From Ferruginibacter sp. (lineage in GTDB: Bacteria; Bacteroidota; Bacteroidia; Chitinophagales; Chitinophagaceae), in the NCBI GenBank assembly GCA_025351645.1, contig JANXVN010000307.1, positions 1 to 42,287 of the forward strand: DNA of 42,287 nt. The letters run 5' to 3'. Below the pieces are notes generated by a model. It saw only the letters and a list, made by a program, of their open reading frames with translations. It searched no databases and was not told where the DNA came from. The number at the start of each line of letters is the position of its first letter. The first letter of the stretch is position 1. Position numbers and translations under genes: made by a program. This document shows, piece by piece, positions 1 through 8,234 of this stretch.

Positions 1-37
1 TAGCAAGCAGGCTTACGTTTATTTAAAAGGAGTATTT

Positions 38-1195
38 GTGAATTTCTCACCACTACATGCAAAAATTACCATGCCGGAACAAGAAAAAAACGCCGAACAT
101 TTTTTAGACCTCATCCGCAAAAGCAGGCGGGGAAAGTTTAAGATATACATGGGCATGAGCGCAGGCGTAGGTAAAACCTACCGCATGCTGCAAGAAGCGC
201 AAACCCTGCTCCGTAATGGTGTTGATATAAAAATTGGTTACATAGAAACCCATAACAGAAAAGAAACCCATGCTTTGTTAGAAGGCTTGCCTGTAATACC
301 AAGGCGCAAATTATTTTACAAGGGAAAAGAACTGGAAGAGTTTGATGTGCAGGCAGTAATAAACCTGCATCCGGAAATAGTGATTGTAGATGAACTGGCG
401 CACAGCAATATAGAAGGAAGCAAAAATGAAAAACGCTGGCAGGATGTGATGGACATTTTAGATGCCGGCATCAACGTAATAAGTGCCGTAAACATCCAGC
501 ACATAGAAAGCCTGCATGGTAACATAAAAAGCATAACCGGAGTAGATGTTGCAGAGCGCATACCCGACAGCGTTTTGCAACAAGCAGACGAAGTTGTAAA
601 CATAGACCTTACCGCCGATGAACTTATCACAAGGTTAAAAGAAGGCAAAATTTACTCGCCCGATAAAATAGAAGTGTCATTAAAAAACTTTTTTCAAAGC
701 GAACGCATCTTACAATTGAGGGAACTGGCATTAAAAGAAGTAGCCAGCCAGGTAGAAAGGAAAATTGAAATTGAGCTGCCAAGAAATTTGCATCTTAAAA
801 CAGAACGCTTTTTAGCCTGCATCAGCAGCAACCATGAAATAGCAAAAAAAGTTATTCGAAAATCTGCAAGGCTTTCTTCTTATTACAACAGTAAATGGTA
901 CGTTTTGTATGTACAAACCCCAAAGGAAAGTGGCGATAATATTGGTTTAGCAGCGCAAAGGCATCTTATAAATAATTTTAAATTAGCAACAGAATTGGGT
1001 GCAGAAATTATCAAAATAAAAAATAAAAATATTGCTAAAGGAATATTTGAAGCAAGCCTGGCACAAAATATAACCACCATCTGCATTGGCAAGCCGCACC
1101 TTAATTTGCTAAACGTAATCATCAGCACGGCCGTGTTTAACCAACTGCTAAATAAATTATCTGAATCTGATATTGACATTGTAATTTTATCCTGA
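38..1195 (+). CDS. kdpD: KdpD N-terminal sensor module (KdpD + USP domains)
   Basis: 385 aa. Residues 33-240 match the cytoplasmic KdpD domain: a Walker A-like stretch GMSAGVGKT (39-47), the ETHNRKET segment after it (70-77) and a Walker B-like IVIVDELAHSN (114-124). The last ~130 residues resemble a universal stress protein fold. In enterobacteria this region is the N-terminal half of KdpD, which senses potassium and controls kdpFABC. Here the membrane and kinase parts are absent and the protein ends after the USP part. The next gene, a histidine kinase, starts one base after the stop, so the two are probably co-translated halves of a split KdpD. The start chosen is GTG at 38, preceded by AAAAGGAG at 26-33; ATG at 71 is the alternative. 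kdpABC would be expected upstream, outside the window, but is not seen. Confidence 0.88.
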   Translation: MNFSPLHAKITMPEQEKNAEHFLDLIRKSRRGKFKIYMGMSAGVGKTYRMLQEAQTLLRNGVDIKIGYIETHNRKETHALLEGLPVIPRRKLFYKGKELEEFDVQAVINLHPEIVIVDELAHSNIEGSKNEKRWQDVMDILDAGINVISAVNIQHIESLHGNIKSITGVDVAERIPDSVLQQADEVVNIDLTADELITRLKEGKIYSPDKIEVSLKNFFQSERILQLRELALKEVASQVERKIEIELPRNLHLKTERFLACISSNHEIAKKVIRKSARLSSYYNSKWYVLYVQTPKESGDNIGLAAQRHLINNFKLATELGAEIIKIKNKNIAKGIFEASLAQNITTICIGKPHLNLLNVIISTAVFNQLLNKLSESDIDIVILS

Positions 1196-1196
1196 C

Positions 1197-2882
1197 ATGA
1201 AACTTAAAACAAAATTATCCCTGGGCCTATCTTTTCTTTTTGCTATAATAGTGGCATTCGGTTCGCTGGGTTTTTATTACATCAGCAAGTTAAGCTCCGA
1301 TGCTGCCAACGTGTTGATGAACAACCAGGAATCGTTGGTATATTGCAACGATATGCTAAAAGCACTGGAAGATATTCCCGGCAAAAAAGAAGCGGTTGCC
1401 ATATTTGATAATAACTTAAAAAAACAAGAAGCTAATATAACTGAACCTGGCGAAAAAGAAAGCACGCAACAGCTCAGGAAAGATTTTACAGAACTTACAA
1501 TCAACCCATCAGACTCTTCCAACTACCCGCAGTTGCGCCAATCGTTACAGCGTATAACCGACCTTAATCAAAATGCCATCCTAAGAAAAAATGAAATTGC
1601 ACAAAAAACAAGCATTGATGCTAAGTTTTGGTTAACCATTATTTTTACCTTGCTCATTATTGTAAGCCTCACCTTCATTTATAATTTCCCGGCAATAATA
1701 TCAGGGCCGGTAACTAAACTCTCAGAAGGCATCAGGGAAATTGCCAATAAAAATTATAAGCAGCGAATTTATCTGGAACAAAAAGATGAGTTTGGCGACC
1801 TGGCAAATGCCTTCAATAGCATGGCAGAAAAATTGGATGAATATGAACACAGCAACCTTGCAAAAATAAAGTTTGAAAAAAGCCGCATAGAAACCATCAT
1901 CAACCAAATGAAAGATGGCATTATTGGCTTGGATGAAAAGAAACATATTTTATTTGTAAATGCTGTATCCCAAAAAATATTAGGGTTAAAAGAAAGTGAG
2001 ATTGTAGGCAAATATGCTGCCGACGTAGCTTTGCACAACGATTTGATGCGTACCCTGCTCCAAGAAGATTCGAATAAAGAATTGAAAATTTATGCAGATG
2101 AAAAGGAAAGTTTTTTTAATAAAGAGAGTATTAATGTAATTGCTAATAATGAAATTATTGGCAAAGTAATAGTACTGCGCAACATAACCCCTTACCATGA
2201 ACTGAATGAAGCGAAAACCAATTTTCTTGCTACTGTTTCACACGAACTAAAAACACCAATTGCTTCAATAAAGTTAAGCCTTCAGTTACTGGATAATAAA
2301 AAAACCGGAGAGGTAAATATAGACCAGCAACAACTTTTAGACAGCATAAAAGATGATACCAACCGCCTCTTAAAAATTACTGGCGAACTATTAAACATTA
2401 CGCAGGTAGATAGCGGCAAAATACAATTAAGCATTGTTGCAAGCGATGCAAAGGAAATTTTAAATTACGCAATAAATGCTAATAGGTCTTTGGCTGAACA
2501 AAAAAGCTTACAACTAAAAATTGATGTGCCAGAACAGCAAACTAAAGTTTTAGCAGATAACGAAAAAACAGCTTGGGTACTGACTAACCTTTTATCAAAT
2601 GCCATCCGTTATTCGCATGAAAATGCTTCTATTTTTGCGAGCATCCATTTAACAGATAAAAAAATACATTTTATAGTAAGAGACACCGGCCAGGGAATTG
2701 CGCCACAATACAAAGACAAAATTTTTGACCGCTATTTTCGTATACCAGGTTCGCATAAAGAAGGCACTGGGCTTGGGCTTGCCATAAGCAAAGAGTTTAT
2801 TGAAGCGCAGGGCGGCCAAATACTTGTAGAGAGCGATTATGGGGTTGGCAGCACTTTTGAAGTAGTACTAAATGCTGTATAG
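1197..2882 (+). CDS. Membrane sensor histidine kinase (HAMP-PAS-HisKA-HATPase)
   Basis: 561 aa. Transmembrane segments lie near residues 8-28 and 143-165, bracketing a ~115-residue presumably periplasmic region. HAMP follows at about 166-218 and a PAS-like domain at about 225-330. The HisKA box is ATVSHELKTP with phospho-acceptor His349. The ATPase domain has the N box LLSNAIRYS (Asn468), DTGQG (496-500) and GTGLGLAI (523-530). It starts one base after the stop of the KdpD/USP gene, which indicates tight co-expression and suggests it is the kinase half of a split KdpD system. No response regulator follows: the next gene is oxyR, after a 195-base gap. The signal it senses cannot be read from the sequence. 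Confidence 0.9.
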   Translation: MKLKTKLSLGLSFLFAIIVAFGSLGFYYISKLSSDAANVLMNNQESLVYCNDMLKALEDIPGKKEAVAIFDNNLKKQEANITEPGEKESTQQLRKDFTELTINPSDSSNYPQLRQSLQRITDLNQNAILRKNEIAQKTSIDAKFWLTIIFTLLIIVSLTFIYNFPAIISGPVTKLSEGIREIANKNYKQRIYLEQKDEFGDLANAFNSMAEKLDEYEHSNLAKIKFEKSRIETIINQMKDGIIGLDEKKHILFVNAVSQKILGLKESEIVGKYAADVALHNDLMRTLLQEDSNKELKIYADEKESFFNKESINVIANNEIIGKVIVLRNITPYHELNEAKTNFLATVSHELKTPIASIKLSLQLLDNKKTGEVNIDQQQLLDSIKDDTNRLLKITGELLNITQVDSGKIQLSIVASDAKEILNYAINANRSLAEQKSLQLKIDVPEQQTKVLADNEKTAWVLTNLLSNAIRYSHENASIFASIHLTDKKIHFIVRDTGQGIAPQYKDKIFDRYFRIPGSHKEGTGLGLAISKEFIEAQGGQILVESDYGVGSTFEVVLNAV

Positions 2883-3065
2883 TTTTTTAACCCGAAGGTG
2901 CAATTAAGAAAAGGCGCTAACCACACAACATCGCCACTGTAATACTTCTTTAATGCGCTCTGTTAAAAGCAAGCCTGATATTTTAATAGTGCTTCAAAAA
3001 TAATTAAAATATACATAATATTTATAAACAAACTTGATAATTATGGCAATGATATAGATAACCTC

Positions 3066-3073
3066 TATTTTTG
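3066..3073 (+). promoter_or_regulatory. Bacteroidota -7 promoter element of oxyR
   Basis: TATTTTTG fits the Bacteroidota -7 consensus TAnnTTTG and is separated from the oxyR ATG by only four bases (CAAC). A start of transcription 5-7 bases downstream would fall at or inside the start codon, implying a leaderless or nearly leaderless mRNA. No TTG -33 element at the usual distance was found. Confidence 0.5.
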
Positions 3074-3077
3074 CAAC

Positions 3078-4013
3078 ATGACCATTACACAGCTTGAATA
3101 TATCATTGCATTAGATACTTACCGGCATTTTGCCACCGCTGCAGATAAGTGTTTTGTTACGCAGCCAACCCTAAGCATGCAGGTACAAAAGTTGGAAGAT
3201 GAACTTGGCAGTAAATTATTCGACCGCAGCAAACAACCCGTAATACCAACAGAAATTGGCGAAGAAATTATTCAGCAGGCCAGGATCATTTTGCATGAAG
3301 TAAAAATGATGCACCAACTGATAACTGATAAGCAAGGCATACTAAAAGGAGAATTGCGCATTGGCATAATACCTACACTGGCGCCATACTTGCTGCCATT
3401 ATTCTTACAATCATTCCTGGCTAAATACCCCGACATAAATATAAAGGTGAAAGAGATGACCACCGATATTATTATTGAAAGTTTAAAGGCTGGCAAAATA
3501 GATGCAGGCTTGCTGGTAACGCCTTTGCAAGATACCAGCATTAAAGAATACCCTTTATTTTACGAAGAGCTGATAGCATATGTTTCCAGAAAAAATGCTG
3601 CTTACAAAAAAACTTATGTGTTGGCAGACGATATTGATTTAAAGGAATTATGGCTGCTGGAAGAAGGGCATTGTTTTCGATCTCAAATTATTAACTTATG
3701 CGAATTAAAAAAACTTAGCAAGCACCAAAGCCATTTTGAATACGAAGCCGGAAGCGTTGAAACATTACGTAAAATGGTAGAGATGAATAATGGCGTTACT
3801 ATTTTGCCAGAAATGGCTACCCTTGATTTTACAGTAAAGCAACTGAACATGGTTAGGCATTTTAAAGCACCGGTACCCGTACGCGAAGTAAGCCTGGTTA
3901 CACATCGTGATTATATAAAAAAGAAATTGGTAGATGTACTAAAAGAAGAAATTATTGCAGCAATTCCACCAAAGATTTTATTAAATAAAAACAAAAACCT
4001 AGTTAAGATATAA
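3078..4013 (+). CDS. oxyR: LysR-family peroxide sensor OxyR
   Basis: 311 aa, the usual LysR length. The N-terminal winged helix-turn-helix (about 1-60) is followed by a LysR substrate-binding fold. Cys199 and Cys208 lie in GHCFRSQIINLC, at the same residue numbers and nine-residue spacing as the redox-active pair of E. coli OxyR (Cys199-Cys208), which form a disulfide on peroxide exposure. This separates it from ordinary LysR regulators. A peroxiredoxin gene follows 147 bases downstream in the same direction and is a plausible target. The start is the ATG at 3078, four bases after a TAnnTTTG box. Confidence 0.92.
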   Translation: MTITQLEYIIALDTYRHFATAADKCFVTQPTLSMQVQKLEDELGSKLFDRSKQPVIPTEIGEEIIQQARIILHEVKMMHQLITDKQGILKGELRIGIIPTLAPYLLPLFLQSFLAKYPDINIKVKEMTTDIIIESLKAGKIDAGLLVTPLQDTSIKEYPLFYEELIAYVSRKNAAYKKTYVLADDIDLKELWLLEEGHCFRSQIINLCELKKLSKHQSHFEYEAGSVETLRKMVEMNNGVTILPEMATLDFTVKQLNMVRHFKAPVPVREVSLVTHRDYIKKKLVDVLKEEIIAAIPPKILLNKNKNLVKI

Positions 4014-4134
4014 AAAGATAGCAAAACTAATTTAGCAGATTGTAACTGATAAACGCAGATTGAAAATCACTTACTGGTTACTAATAGCAGATGTAAATAC
4101 TGAATTTGCCTTAGGAAGCCAATATACCTTAACT

Positions 4135-4142
4135 TATATTTG
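4135..4142 (+). promoter_or_regulatory. -7 promoter element of the peroxiredoxin gene
   Basis: TATATTTG matches TAnnTTTG and lies 18 bases before ATG 4161. It overlaps an in-frame TTG at 4140 that would otherwise extend the peroxiredoxin reading frame. This supports 4161 as the true start and suggests a short leader. A TTTG at 4105-4108 is 26 bases upstream, farther than the usual 17-23. Confidence 0.5.
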
Positions 4143-4160
4143 TACCCTAAACTAAAAAAA

Positions 4161-4631
4161 ATGGCAATTGAAATTGGCGCGACCGCCCCTACATTTACAC
4201 TTTACGATAGTGAAAAAAATAAAGTAAGCCTTGCTGATTATAAGGGTAAAAATGTACTGCTCCTATTTTTTCCACAAGCTTTTACAAGCGTTTGTACTAC
4301 GGAACTTTGCAGCCTGCGTGACAATATTGTTACCTACAATGATGCCAATGCACAGGTATTTGGCATTTCGGTGGATTCTGTCTTTACGTTGGCAAAATTT
4401 AAGGCAGACCAGCAATTTAATTTTCCTCTGTTAAGCGATTTTAATAAAGAGGTTTCTACTGCGTATGGTGCTATTTACGCAGACTGGATTTTGGATATGA
4501 AAGGCGTTAGCAAACGTGCTGCTTTTGTTATTGATAAAGAAGGTTTTATCCGCTATGCGGAAGTGCTGGAAAACGCTGGGGAACAGCCAAATTTTGAGGC
4601 CATCCTACAAACTTTAGCCGAGCTTAAGTAA
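4161..4631 (+). CDS. Thiol peroxidase of the peroxiredoxin (AhpC/TSA) family
   Basis: 156 aa from ATG 4161, the normal size for a small peroxiredoxin. The active-site stretch FFPQAFTSVCTTELCSLRD contains the peroxidatic Cys45, in the usual T-x-x-C context, and Cys50 five residues on. That spacing is the one used by the resolving cysteine in PrxQ/BCP enzymes, so an intramolecular disulfide is possible. The family reduces hydrogen peroxide or organic hydroperoxides in the cytoplasm using a thioredoxin-type donor. It sits directly downstream of oxyR. The upstream in-frame TTG at 4140 was rejected because it falls inside the promoter box. Whether it is AhpE-like or PrxQ-like cannot be settled by eye. 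Confidence 0.88.
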   Translation: MAIEIGATAPTFTLYDSEKNKVSLADYKGKNVLLLFFPQAFTSVCTTELCSLRDNIVTYNDANAQVFGISVDSVFTLAKFKADQQFNFPLLSDFNKEVSTAYGAIYADWILDMKGVSKRAAFVIDKEGFIRYAEVLENAGEQPNFEAILQTLAELK

Positions 4632-4636
4632 TTTAA

Positions 4637-5113
4637 ATGTACCAAAAAGTGAGGCAATTTTATAAATTGTCCATTTTTTGGTACATATACGTATACCTTC
4701 ATACTAATATTTGCATAAATTCGTTAATCAAAAAAACTAGGATTTTAAAAAAAATTACTAATTTTACACAACTGAAATATTTATTTATTATACCAATTTA
4801 TTTATTTGGATTAACTTTTACTTCTTTTGCTCAAAATAAAACTGCTTCAAGCAGTGCTGTATCTGCAAAACTGATAAAATTTTACCCAAATCCTGCCAAT
4901 GCGGCAATCAACTTTGAATTTATTCAAGGTTATGATAAATCTTTGTCCTTGCAGTTGTACAATTTTATGGGCAAAAAAGTGATGGAAGTTAATGTGGTAA
5001 ACGCTTTAACTAATGTTAGCCTTAATAACTTTTACCGTGGTGTTTATATTTTTAGGCTTACCAATAAAAATGGGGCTGTTGTAGATTCTGGTAAATTCCA
5101 GGTAGTAAAATAG
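4637..5113 (+). CDS. Small secreted protein consisting mainly of a T9SS type A sorting domain
   Basis: 158 aa as drawn. Residues 47-66 form a hydrophobic signal-peptide-like segment ending in SFAQ. The remaining ~90 residues are almost wholly a Por-secretion C-terminal sorting domain: the opening FYPNPAN (82-88), a middle LYNFMGKKV, then GVYIFRLTNKNG and the C-terminal KFQVVK. Such domains normally sit behind a large cargo domain and direct it through the type IX secretion system. Here there is no visible cargo. The start is uncertain: ATG 4637 is five bases after the peroxiredoxin stop, but the ~40 residues it adds before the signal peptide look unnatural and no better ATG exists. The true start may be a non-ATG codon nearer the signal sequence, or this may be the 3' remnant of a larger gene. 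Confidence 0.6.
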   Translation: MYQKVRQFYKLSIFWYIYVYLHTNICINSLIKKTRILKKITNFTQLKYLFIIPIYLFGLTFTSFAQNKTASSSAVSAKLIKFYPNPANAAINFEFIQGYDKSLSLQLYNFMGKKVMEVNVVNALTNVSLNNFYRGVYIFRLTNKNGAVVDSGKFQVVK

Positions 5114-5125
5114 GCCTATTTACGT

Positions 5126-5980
5126 TTAATAGAACTTGCGTTTCATTTCTTCCAGTTGATACATCATTTCTTCCAGTTAATCCATCATTTCTTTCATTGC
5201 TTTATCTTTCTCTTCTATAGCTTTATTTTTCTCTTCTATGTTTTTTTTAATTTCCGTGATTCCCCTCTACATTTCCTCGGTTTTTCCCATCACAGCATTA
5301 TCAAGTACTCTATAGGCTTCTTGTTCATCTTCAATACGCTTTTTTTCTTCGGGTTCAGTACCGATATAGTGCAAGATGTCAGTCATATTTTTAACGTCTG
5401 CCTCATCAATTTCGTGGTTATATTTCTTAATTACCTGGTTGTCATCCATAAAATTAGTCTGTTCAAAAATACTCAAAAGCTTATCGAGCCTCGTTTGGTA
5501 CTTAGTGCCGATGCTGGGCAATTGAACAATAAAACAATCGTGTGTAAGTTTTTCAATAAAGTCGCTTTTTTTAGTAATTGCCAGCCCGGTAATAAAATCT
5601 ATATATTGCCTTTCTACATGCACTGCGGAAGTTTCAATTTCGGTTAATGAAAAACACAATAAGTAAATGGTAACTATCGGCAAGGCAACTTTTTTCTTGC
5701 CATTTTGCGTGTCAACCTCATCTTTCTTTTTATATTGTTCTGCCAAATAATTGCGAAAACGCATCAAGTCTATCGAATTTTTAGCCTTTTGTATTTCAAT
5801 AATTACTTTCCTAAATTCACCAGTGGCCGTTTTAATGGTTGCAATAAAATTTACCCTGTAAACAGCAAGCCCCGCCAATTGGTCGGTGTAAGTATATTCC
5901 TGTAGCTTAACCTGCACATCTTCAATTGTTTCGTTCATCAACGTGCCAATAAAAAACTTTGCTATGCGCTCGTCTTCCAT
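5126..5980 (-). pseudogene. Eroded PD-(D/E)XK nuclease-family transposase-like protein
   Basis: An open stretch at 5267-5980 encodes 237 aa resembling the PD-(D/E)XK (PDDEXK_2/Rpn-like) transposase-family nucleases: EDERIAKFFIGTL, then IIEIQKAK (a candidate E-x-Q/K catalytic strand) and LMRFRNYLAEQYKK. Reading past the TAG at 5267-5269 in the same frame gives a charged coiled-coil tail (IEEKNKAIEEKDKAMKEMM) that continues the protein. A second in-frame stop (TAA 5177-5179) interrupts it before a final stop at 5126. At the 5' end, family-like sequence (CCFKRL) continues upstream of ATG 5980 with no start codon before an in-frame TGA. Both ends therefore look decayed. The 237-aa product might still be made. 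Confidence 0.7.
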
Positions 5981-6175
5981 CAGCCGTTTAAAACAACATC
6001 GTATATTAGGTTGGCTATTATCATTTTTTTTGTTAGATGTTACTCAGTTAATCAATTACTTCAAATGCTTACTGGTGTTGATGTACCGAATATTTTATTT
6101 CAAAAAAAATAAAAAAATGCAAAAAGTTCAATTGAATAAGACATAGCCGTTAGTGCTACATATCCCTTTGACATT

Positions 6176-7357
6176 TTACAAAACCTGTACAATCAAAAAC
6201 TTTAAATAATGCGTATTTTCTTGTCCGCGTATAATTGGGTGGTCGGCACTTTGTGCGTTAAAAACCACTTGCCGTATTTTTCGTTTGGCATCTTTTGCCG
6301 CCATTTGGATGATGTCTAAAAACAGCTCGGGCTGCACCAAATTTGTACAGCTAGATGTTACTAAAAAACCGCCTGGCTTTACCAGTTTCATCCCCCGCAA
6401 GTTAATTTCTTTATACCCTGCAACTGCTTTATCTATTGTACTCCTATTCTTTGTAAAAGATGGCGGGTCAAGCATCACAACGTCCCATTGCTTGCCTTCT
6501 TTGGTCCACTCTTTTAACACATCAAATGCATTTACGCACTCAAATTTACAGATACTTTCAAAACCATTTAGTTCAGCATTTTTCTTGCAGGCATCAATGG
6601 CAGCCTGAGATATATCTATACCCAACACACTTTTAGCACCGTAATGAGCGGCACTTATTTCAAAAGATCCGGTGTAACAAAAAGCACCTAAAACATCGGC
6701 ACCTTTTACAATATGCTGTATGGCACGGCGGTTGTCTTGCTGGTCTAAAAAGTAACCCGTTTTTTGTCCGTTTACAATATCTACGTTTAGCTTGATGCCG
6801 TTTTCGTTGATGATGATATTGGTATCAAATTCAGCTGATAAAAAACCTTTGTGCTGCTCCATGCCTTCCAGTTCCCTCACCGGCACATCGTTGCGTTCGT
6901 AAATACCTTTGGGCGAAAATAATTTTTCTATAGCGGCTACAATAGCAGGCTTCCAAATATCAATGCCCAAAGCCAATGTCTGTATCACAAAATAATCATT
7001 GAACTTATCAATAATTAATTGCGGCAAATCATCGGCTTCGCCAAAAATTAAGCGGCAATTTTCTGTGTAGCCCAATGCCTGCCGGTAAGCCCATGCTTGT
7101 GCTATCTTCTTATAAAAAAAAACCTCGTTTATAATTTCATCTTGATTTCTGGTAAGCAGCCTTACCATTATTTGCGATTGTGGGTTTACATACCCTTTGC
7201 CTACAAACTTTTTATCGTGCGTAAACACATTCACTATTTCGCCCGCTTTTGCCGCTGCATCCAGCGCTTTGCCCCGGTTTATCTCGTTTTCAAATATCCA
7301 TGGATGTCCATTTTCTACCCTGTTGCTTATGTTTTTATTAAGATAAAGACTTTTCAT
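6176..7357 (-). CDS. rlmI: Class I SAM-dependent 23S rRNA (cytosine-C5) methyltransferase, RlmI type
   Basis: 393 aa, the length of RlmI, which methylates cytosine 1962 of 23S rRNA. An N-terminal PUA-like segment (about 1-70, with NGHPWIFENEI) precedes the catalytic Rossmann domain. SAM-binding features include VLGAFCYTGSFEISAA (222-237) and GIDIS (246-250). The motif VVMLDPPSF (293-301) and SSC (335-337, candidate catalytic Cys337) are typical of the family. The gene is divergent from grpE, with both promoters in the 168-base gap between them. The start is ATG 7357, four bases after a TACCTTTG box. The exact target base is inferred from the family. Confidence 0.85.
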   Translation of the reverse strand: MKSLYLNKNISNRVENGHPWIFENEINRGKALDAAAKAGEIVNVFTHDKKFVGKGYVNPQSQIMVRLLTRNQDEIINEVFFYKKIAQAWAYRQALGYTENCRLIFGEADDLPQLIIDKFNDYFVIQTLALGIDIWKPAIVAAIEKLFSPKGIYERNDVPVRELEGMEQHKGFLSAEFDTNIIINENGIKLNVDIVNGQKTGYFLDQQDNRRAIQHIVKGADVLGAFCYTGSFEISAAHYGAKSVLGIDISQAAIDACKKNAELNGFESICKFECVNAFDVLKEWTKEGKQWDVVMLDPPSFTKNRSTIDKAVAGYKEINLRGMKLVKPGGFLVTSSCTNLVQPELFLDIIQMAAKDAKRKIRQVVFNAQSADHPIIRGQENTHYLKFLIVQVL

Positions 7358-7361
7358 GCCG

Positions 7362-7369
7362 CAAAGGTA
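7362..7369 (-). promoter_or_regulatory. -7 promoter element of the rlmI-like gene
   Basis: On the minus strand TACCTTTG matches TAnnTTTG and ends four bases (CGGC) before the ATG, the same geometry as at oxyR. A -33 TTG at the expected distance was not seen. Confidence 0.5.
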
Positions 7370-7434
7370 ACTTTTAACGTGTCAGCCTGTTGGGTTTATG
7401 TTGAATAATTTGCCAATTTGGCTGTAAAACAAGG

Positions 7435-7464
7435 TTGGCAAAATGTTTGTCTATCGTACATTTG
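7435..7464 (+). promoter_or_regulatory. Promoter of grpE (-33 TTG, 19 bases, -7 TACATTTG)
   Basis: TTG at 7435-7437 and TACATTTG at 7457-7464 are separated by 19 bases, the spacing reported for Bacteroidota sigma-A promoters. This is the best complete promoter I found. Transcription would begin about 55 bases before the grpE ATG. No CIRCE operator is visible. Confidence 0.6.
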
Positions 7465-7525
7465 CACACATTTACAACTCTTTTTTATTAATTTTTAAAC
7501 AGAAAAAGGGCTTAACATTATTAAT

Positions 7526-8101
7526 ATGGAACAAAAAATAAAAGTTACAGACGACGAACAAGCATTATCAGAAGCAATGCAAGGTTTTGGGGATATCACT
7601 GCAGATGCTGATATAGCAGGAAACTCGAATTTATCTAACCCTGAAGAAGCTGCTGCCACAGAAAAATTACAGGCAGAACTGGATGAACAAAAAGATAAAT
7701 ATATTCGCCTTGCTGCTGAGTTTGACAATGTAAAACGCCGCAATGCAAAAGAAAGGATGGAACTGATACAAACCGCGGGAAGAGAAGTAATCACCTCTTT
7801 ACTGGATGTTTTAGATGATAGCGAACGTGCGGAAAAGCAGTTAAAAACCAGTACAGACCTGGAAGAAATTAAAAAAGGCATCCAACTGGTTTTTGGTAAA
7901 TTACGTAGTACATTGCAAGCCAAAGGATTAAAAGCCATGGAAAGCATCCATACAGAATTTGATGTAGAAAAACACGAAGCGATTACAGAAATACCGGCGC
8001 CCACAGCCGATTTAAAAGACAAAGTGCTGGATGAAGTACAGAAAGGATATTACCTTAATGATAAGATTATACGTTTTGCAAAAGTAGTTGTTGGCAAGTA
8101 A
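7526..8101 (+). CDS. grpE: Nucleotide exchange factor GrpE
   Basis: 191 aa. A variable acidic N-terminus (1-50) leads into a long helix with the family-typical KYIRLAAEFDNVKRRNAKER (about 70-90). The C-terminal beta domain contains FDVEKHEAI (148-156) and ends LNDKIIRFAKVVVGK. GrpE is the cytoplasmic dimer that releases ADP from DnaK. It is followed 133 bases later by dnaJ in the same direction. dnaK itself is not in the window. Confidence 0.96.
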   Translation: MEQKIKVTDDEQALSEAMQGFGDITADADIAGNSNLSNPEEAAATEKLQAELDEQKDKYIRLAAEFDNVKRRNAKERMELIQTAGREVITSLLDVLDDSERAEKQLKTSTDLEEIKKGIQLVFGKLRSTLQAKGLKAMESIHTEFDVEKHEAITEIPAPTADLKDKVLDEVQKGYYLNDKIIRFAKVVVGK

Positions 8102-8234
8102 GCCAAACATCTGCCGAAGGCAAAAAACGTTGCTGGCCAAACGAAGTATTATTGGTTAACAAATATTATAACCTGCTTTTATTTTTTTTAAGATGAAGGC
8201 TAAAACACAAATTCCCCAATTGGGATGAGCAGTT

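Noticed and set aside
8102-8234. Possible CIRCE or other heat-shock operator between grpE and dnaJ
   Set aside because: No TTAGCACTC/GAGTGCTAA pair or other convincing inverted repeat was found here or before grpE.
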